Origin: Deltaproteobacteria bacterium
Lineage (GTDB): Bacteria > UBA10199 > JACPAL01 > JACOUP01
NCBI GenBank assembly: GCA_030649435.1
Contig: JAUSKE010000028.1
Coordinates: forward strand, 1-7,973
Reading direction: 5' to 3'
DNA length: 7,973 bases
How positions within the stretch are numbered: position 1 is the first letter of the stretch; every line of letters starts with the position of its first letter. The notes beneath the pieces are model-generated. The model was not told the origin of the DNA and made no database searches. It saw only the letters and a program-made list of their open reading frames with translations. Of the stretch, positions 5,153 to 7,973 are shown piece by piece. The translations under genes were made by a program, and so were the position numbers.

Positions 5153-5429
5153 GAGAGATTTTGATCCTTCAAAAAAGAAGCCGGGTGGCATGATGGGCTT
5201 GGGGATGGTCGGGACCGGCCGAAAAAAGGCTTGTCGGTTTTGCTCCGATGCCCTGATTTCGATGGATTACAAAGAACCAAAATTTTTGACTTTCTTTGTC
5301 AGTGAACGGGGCAAGATTGTCCCGAGACGTTTGACGGGCAACTGTGCCTTTCACCAGCGGCGGATTACCGAGGCGGTGAAGAGGGCCAGGATTTTGGCCC
5401 TTCTGCCGTTTACAGCCAGCCATCGCTAG
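5139..5429 (+). CDS. rpsR: 30S ribosomal protein S18, zinc-ligand (C+) type, 96 aa
   Basis: The core RKKACRFCSDALISMDYKEP (28-47), the strand FLTFFVSERGKIVPRR (49-64) and TGNCAFHQRRITEAVKRAR (66-84) are the S18 signature; S18 pairs with S6 in the small subunit. Four potential zinc ligands, C32, C35, C69 and H72, are intact, which marks the metal-binding C+ form rather than the metal-free form. Residues 1-27 are a basic then Gly/Met-rich extension (GGMMGLGMVGTG), longer than in E. coli. The GTG start at 5139 is supported by a strong ribosome binding site (5127-5134) and gives a 14-bp overlap with rpsF. The next gene starts 10 bp after its stop. Confidence 0.95.
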   Translation: MRPAKRDFDPSKKKPGGMMGLGMVGTGRKKACRFCSDALISMDYKEPKFLTFFVSERGKIVPRRLTGNCAFHQRRITEAVKRARILALLPFTASHR

Positions 5430-5439
5430 AGTTATTGCC

Positions 5440-6441
5440 ATGAAGGACTCACCCGCGATCCGTTTTCTCGTCCTCATTGTTGGGAGCCTGCTCCTTTATA
5501 CGAGCGGTCTCTTTGTTGTTTTGACGCCACTCCCCTTTTTTAGTTACTGGCTGCAACGACGTCGGTTCACGGTGCTCGTCTCTTTTACGGTCTCCGTCAT
5601 ACTCATTTTCTTTTTGTACCGTTACACCCTTACCCATGAGAATCAGCTCACCTCCTTTTTTGCCCTGCCCGGATCAGCCTTCCTGAGGCTCTGGGGCCCG
5701 GGGACAGTCTTGGCCTATGCCCTCTGCTATTTTAGTGCCTATGTGGCGATCGGGATCGTCCTTTCGGAGGCTGCGCTCCGATGGGAGGGGTTAAACAAGT
5801 CGATGCTCTGTGCCGGTGCGGCGGCCCTTGTGGCCACTCTTGTTTTTGTATTGTTTCTCTACAAAACTCACGGTAACCCGATCCCTGATTTAAGGACCTA
5901 CCTGCTCTCGCTTACCGACCAGGTGATTACCCTGCAGGCCAAAAACAAGGCGATCAGCGGCGAAGAGATTCAGTTTATGCAGAAGCATAAGGATTTTCTG
6001 GTTTACCAGCTGATCCACCTGGGACCGTCGTTTATCCTGATCAGTCTAGGGGCGGTCCTCTGGATGAATCTAATTGTGATCCGCCGATTTTTTACCTCGC
6101 TGGCAAAATGGGTTGACCTGGCCTCCTGGAAGATCGACGACCGGGCGGTCTGGGGACTGATTTTTTTAGGAGTCTTGTATTTCTCAAATCTCTATACTAG
6201 GAGCTTCTCCTTAGTTAACGATCTTGTCTTTAATGGGCTGATTCTCTATGCGACCGCTTATTTTTTTCAAGGACTGGCGATACTGGTCTTTCTCATACGG
6301 CAGCGTCCTTCCTTTTTTCTCCGAGCGACGATTTATTTGCTCCTCTTTATCTTTATTCAGATGGCCGGTTTTCTTGTGGTCTTTTTGGGCCTTGCCGATT
6401 TGTGGTTTGATTTTAGAAAATTAAGAACGCACTCATCGTAG
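5440..6441 (+). CDS. Polytopic membrane protein of the DUF2232 (YybS-like) family, 333 aa
   Basis: This is a very hydrophobic protein with about eight predicted membrane segments by eye, near residues 8-37, 43-62, 86-108, 122-141, 190-215, 237-252, 262-287 and 296-319. A soluble loop rich in charged residues lies at about 143-187. The C-terminal region (NGLILYATAYFFQGLAILVF, 265-284, and LGLADLWFDFRKL, 316-328) fits the DUF2232 pattern, with a conserved N...QGL and a closing D.W.DFR. Its place between rpsR and rplI matches DUF2232 genes in deltaproteobacterial-type operons and Bacillus yybS, which lies near rplI and the dnaB-type helicase gene. The molecular function is unknown; an integral inner-membrane or transporter-like role is a guess. 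The Shine-Dalgarno before ATG 5440 is weak, so coupling to rpsR is likely. Confidence 0.85.
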   Translation: MKDSPAIRFLVLIVGSLLLYTSGLFVVLTPLPFFSYWLQRRRFTVLVSFTVSVILIFFLYRYTLTHENQLTSFFALPGSAFLRLWGPGTVLAYALCYFSAYVAIGIVLSEAALRWEGLNKSMLCAGAAALVATLVFVLFLYKTHGNPIPDLRTYLLSLTDQVITLQAKNKAISGEEIQFMQKHKDFLVYQLIHLGPSFILISLGAVLWMNLIVIRRFFTSLAKWVDLASWKIDDRAVWGLIFLGVLYFSNLYTRSFSLVNDLVFNGLILYATAYFFQGLAILVFLIRQRPSFFLRATIYLLLFIFIQMAGFLVVFLGLADLWFDFRKLRTHSS

Positions 6442-6450
6442 TTAAACCTG

Positions 6451-6456
6451 AAGGAG
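6451..6456 (+). promoter_or_regulatory. Ribosome binding site deciding the rplI start
   Basis: AAGGAG is 1 nt before an ATG at 6458 but 7 nt before a second in-frame ATG at 6464. The second spacing is the functional one and gives the canonical MEVILKED start of L9. Confidence 0.8.
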
Positions 6457-6463
6457 AATGAAC

Positions 6464-6907
6464 ATGGAAGTTATTTTGAAGGAAGATATCCCCAACTTGG
6501 GAAAAGCAGGAGATGTGATCAAGGTCCGTGAAGGGTTTGGACGAAATTACCTTTTGCCCCAAAAGAAGGCGTTTATTGCCGATAAGGCGAACCAGCAGTT
6601 ATGGGATCAGCAAAAAAAGAAGGTTGAGGCGAAGCGGGCCAAGGAAAAAGAAGAAGCGGGAAGGTTGGCCGAAAAACTGGCAACGCTCATCTGCACCATT
6701 ACGAAGCAGGCTGGGGAAGAAGATAAGCTCTTCGGCTCCGTCACAACGATGGATATTGCCCAGGCGCTCGCCAAAGAGGGATTGGCCGTTGACAAAAAGC
6801 TGATTCATTTGGATGAACCGATCAAACAGGTCGGTTCTTATGTGGTACAGGTCAAACTGCACACCGAGGTTGTGGCCAAGGTGACGGTGAAAGTGGTGAA
6901 GAAATAA
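6464..6907 (+). CDS. rplI: 50S ribosomal protein L9, 147 aa
   Basis: L9 binds 23S rRNA near the L1 stalk and affects reading-frame maintenance. The N-terminal domain MEVILKEDIPNLGKAGDVIK followed by VREGFGRNYLLPQKKA (residues 1-36) is the family signature. It is followed by the long charged connecting helix (about 40-75, rich in Lys, Glu, Ala and Gln) and the C-terminal rRNA-binding domain, with KLFGSVTTMDIAQAL at about 87-101. The length is normal. I chose ATG 6464 over 6458 because of ribosome-binding-site spacing and the conserved N-terminus; the longer reading would add Met-Asn. The stop overlaps the dnaB start as TAATG. Confidence 0.96.
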   Translation: MEVILKEDIPNLGKAGDVIKVREGFGRNYLLPQKKAFIADKANQQLWDQQKKKVEAKRAKEKEEAGRLAEKLATLICTITKQAGEEDKLFGSVTTMDIAQALAKEGLAVDKKLIHLDEPIKQVGSYVVQVKLHTEVVAKVTVKVVKK

Positions 6908-7973
6908 TGGCTCCTGAAGGTGCCCCAAAGCTGGAAATGGTTGGTGGCCGCGTTCCGCCGCAGGATATCGAGGCGGAGCGTTCGGTCCTGGGGGCGATCC
7001 TTCTTGAGAATGAGGCGATCCATCGGGTTTTGGATCTCATTTCGCCCGAAGATTTTTACCGTGAGGCCCACAAGAGAATTTATAAGGCGATCCTTTTTCT
7101 CTTTCAACGGAATGAGCCGGTCGACCTGATTACCTTAAAAGATGAGTTGGCCCACGGTGGTGATCTGGAGGCGGTGGGAGGGGCAACGACACTCTCGTCG
7201 CTCGTCGATCTTGTACCGACTGCCGCTCATGTGGCCCACTACGCCCGGATAATCCGCGAAAAATCGATCCTGCGTCGCCTAATCCAGGGGGCAACTGATA
7301 TCGTTTCTCGCGGTTACGAAGGAGAAGGGGATGCCGATCATCTTTTGGATGATGCGGAAAAGATCATCTTTGAGATCGCTCAGAAAAAGGTCCGGCAACC
7401 GTTTCATCAGGTCAAGGATATCGTCAAAGATAGTTTTAAGGCGATTGAAAGGCTGTATGAACGAAAAGAGGCGGTGACCGGTGTCCCAACCGGCTTTATC
7501 GAATTCGACCGTTTGACGGCTGGATTGCAAGCCTCAGACTTGATTGTTATTGCGGGCCGGCCATCGATGGGAAAGACGGCATTGGCTTTAAATATTGCGG
7601 TTCATGCCTCGACGGTGGGCAAGGGCGGTTCGCCCGGGGGTGATTCCCCCAAAATCCCTTGTGCAATTTTTTCACTCGAAATGTCGAAGGAACAGTTGGT
7701 TCAGAGGATGCTCTGCACCGAGGCGCGTGTGGATGCCTCCAAACTCCGTTCCGGTTTTCTTTCAGAATCGGATTGGCCGAAGTTGACGCGGGCTGCCGGG
7801 ATCTTGTCAGAGGCGCCGATCTTTATCGATGACTCCGCGGCATTGACTGTGCTTGACATGCGGGCGAAGGCGCGACGTCTGCAACGAGAACATGGTTTGG
7901 GTCTTGTCGTCGTTGATTACCTCCAGCTGATGCGTGGCTTTTACGGATCAGAGAGTCGGGAGAGAGAGATTTC
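6907..7973 (+). CDS. dnaB: Replicative DNA helicase DnaB, first 355 residues (cut by right edge)
   Basis: DnaB is the hexameric 5'-3' replication-fork helicase. The N-terminal domain begins with VPPQDIEAERSVLGAILLEN (16-35), the usual DnaB opening, and continues with PEDFYREAHKRIYKAI (47-62). A linker helix region follows, then the RecA-like domain with TGVPTGFIEFDRLTAGL (about 194-210). Walker A is GRPSMGKT (217-224), FSLEMSKEQLVQRML (255-269) follows, and Walker B is LGLVVVDYLQLM (331-342). Between the Walker A helix and the FSLEM strand are extra residues, about 238-250 (GKGGSPGGDSPKI), beyond the usual spacing, encoded by two adjacent DNA hairpins. There is no intein at the Walker A site. 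The ATG at 6907 overlaps the rplI stop; no strong ribosome binding site is seen, so coupling is likely. The 3' end lies outside the window. Confidence 0.97.
   Translation, partial: MAPEGAPKLEMVGGRVPPQDIEAERSVLGAILLENEAIHRVLDLISPEDFYREAHKRIYKAILFLFQRNEPVDLITLKDELAHGGDLEAVGGATTLSSLVDLVPTAAHVAHYARIIREKSILRRLIQGATDIVSRGYEGEGDADHLLDDAEKIIFEIAQKKVRQPFHQVKDIVKDSFKAIERLYERKEAVTGVPTGFIEFDRLTAGLQASDLIVIAGRPSMGKTALALNIAVHASTVGKGGSPGGDSPKIPCAIFSLEMSKEQLVQRMLCTEARVDASKLRSGFLSESDWPKLTRAAGILSEAPIFIDDSAALTVLDMRAKARRLQREHGLGLVVVDYLQLMRGFYGSESREREI
7623..7650. repeat. Two back-to-back perfect inverted repeats inside dnaB
   Basis: GGGCG-gtt-CGCCC (7623-7635) is followed without a gap by GGGGG-tgatt-CCCCC (7636-7650). 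Both have perfect 5-bp all-GC stems and short loops, and together they fill 28 bp. They coincide with the codons of the extra Gly/Pro/Ser-rich residues of DnaB. No T-run follows, so this is not a terminator. It may be a small palindromic insertion or an mRNA structure. Confidence 0.7.

Noticed and set aside
5383..5400. GGGCCA/TGGCCC hairpin near the end of rpsR as a terminator or attenuator
   Set aside because: It is within conserved S18 codons with no T-run after it, and the operon continues 10 bp beyond the stop.
7555..7660. Intein in DnaB
   Set aside because: DnaB inteins sit at the Walker A or nearby motifs and are over 100 residues with Cys/Ser and His-Asn borders. Walker A here is continuous and the extra segment is only about 10-13 residues.

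Overview
The window looks like a chromosomal segment of a Gram-negative bacterium, most plausibly from the Deltaproteobacteria in the broad sense (Desulfobacterota, Myxococcota, Bdellovibrionota or a related uncultured lineage). The main reason is the gene order ispE, tRNA-Gln, prs, rplY/ctc, pth, rpsF, rpsR, DUF2232 membrane gene, rplI, dnaB, which I remember from such genomes. The lineage is an inference from memory of gene order and was not tested by a search. Base composition is moderate: hand counts give about 53% GC in part of dnaB and about 43% in the 861-1494 cassette.

Left edge (1-860): a class I SAM-dependent methyltransferase runs off the left edge on the minus strand. It is divergent from a small stand-alone Smr-domain protein on the plus strand, with 115 bp between them.

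Accessory cassette (861-1494): an unrecognised 65-residue protein overlaps by 38 bp a small polymerase-beta-fold nucleotidyltransferase with GG, DxD and a third Asp. The pair is AT-richer than its surroundings and looks like a two-gene toxin-antitoxin-type module. The nucleotidyltransferase stop overlaps the ispE start (ATGA), so the cassette is wired directly into a housekeeping operon.

Housekeeping operon (1491-7973): ispE (isoprenoid precursor synthesis) and prs (PRPP synthesis) are followed by a translation block (L25/Ctc, peptidyl-tRNA hydrolase, S6, S18), a polytopic DUF2232 membrane protein, L9 and the replicative helicase DnaB, cut by the right edge. Most junctions are very tight: TAATG overlaps at ctc/pth and rplI/dnaB, a 1-bp gap at pth/rpsF and a 14-bp overlap at rpsF/rpsR. 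This implies translational coupling and one long transcript.

The main interruption is a tRNA-Gln(UUG) gene between ispE and prs, encoded on the opposite strand, head-on to the operon. Its likely promoter lies inside the first codons of prs. The other unexpected structure is in dnaB: a 13-residue Gly/Pro/Ser-rich stretch just after the Walker A region is encoded by two back-to-back perfect hairpins (7623-7650), which looks like a small in-frame palindromic insertion. No CRISPR array, transposase, integrase or convincing rho-independent terminator is visible, and there is no gene-free stretch longer than about 115 bp.
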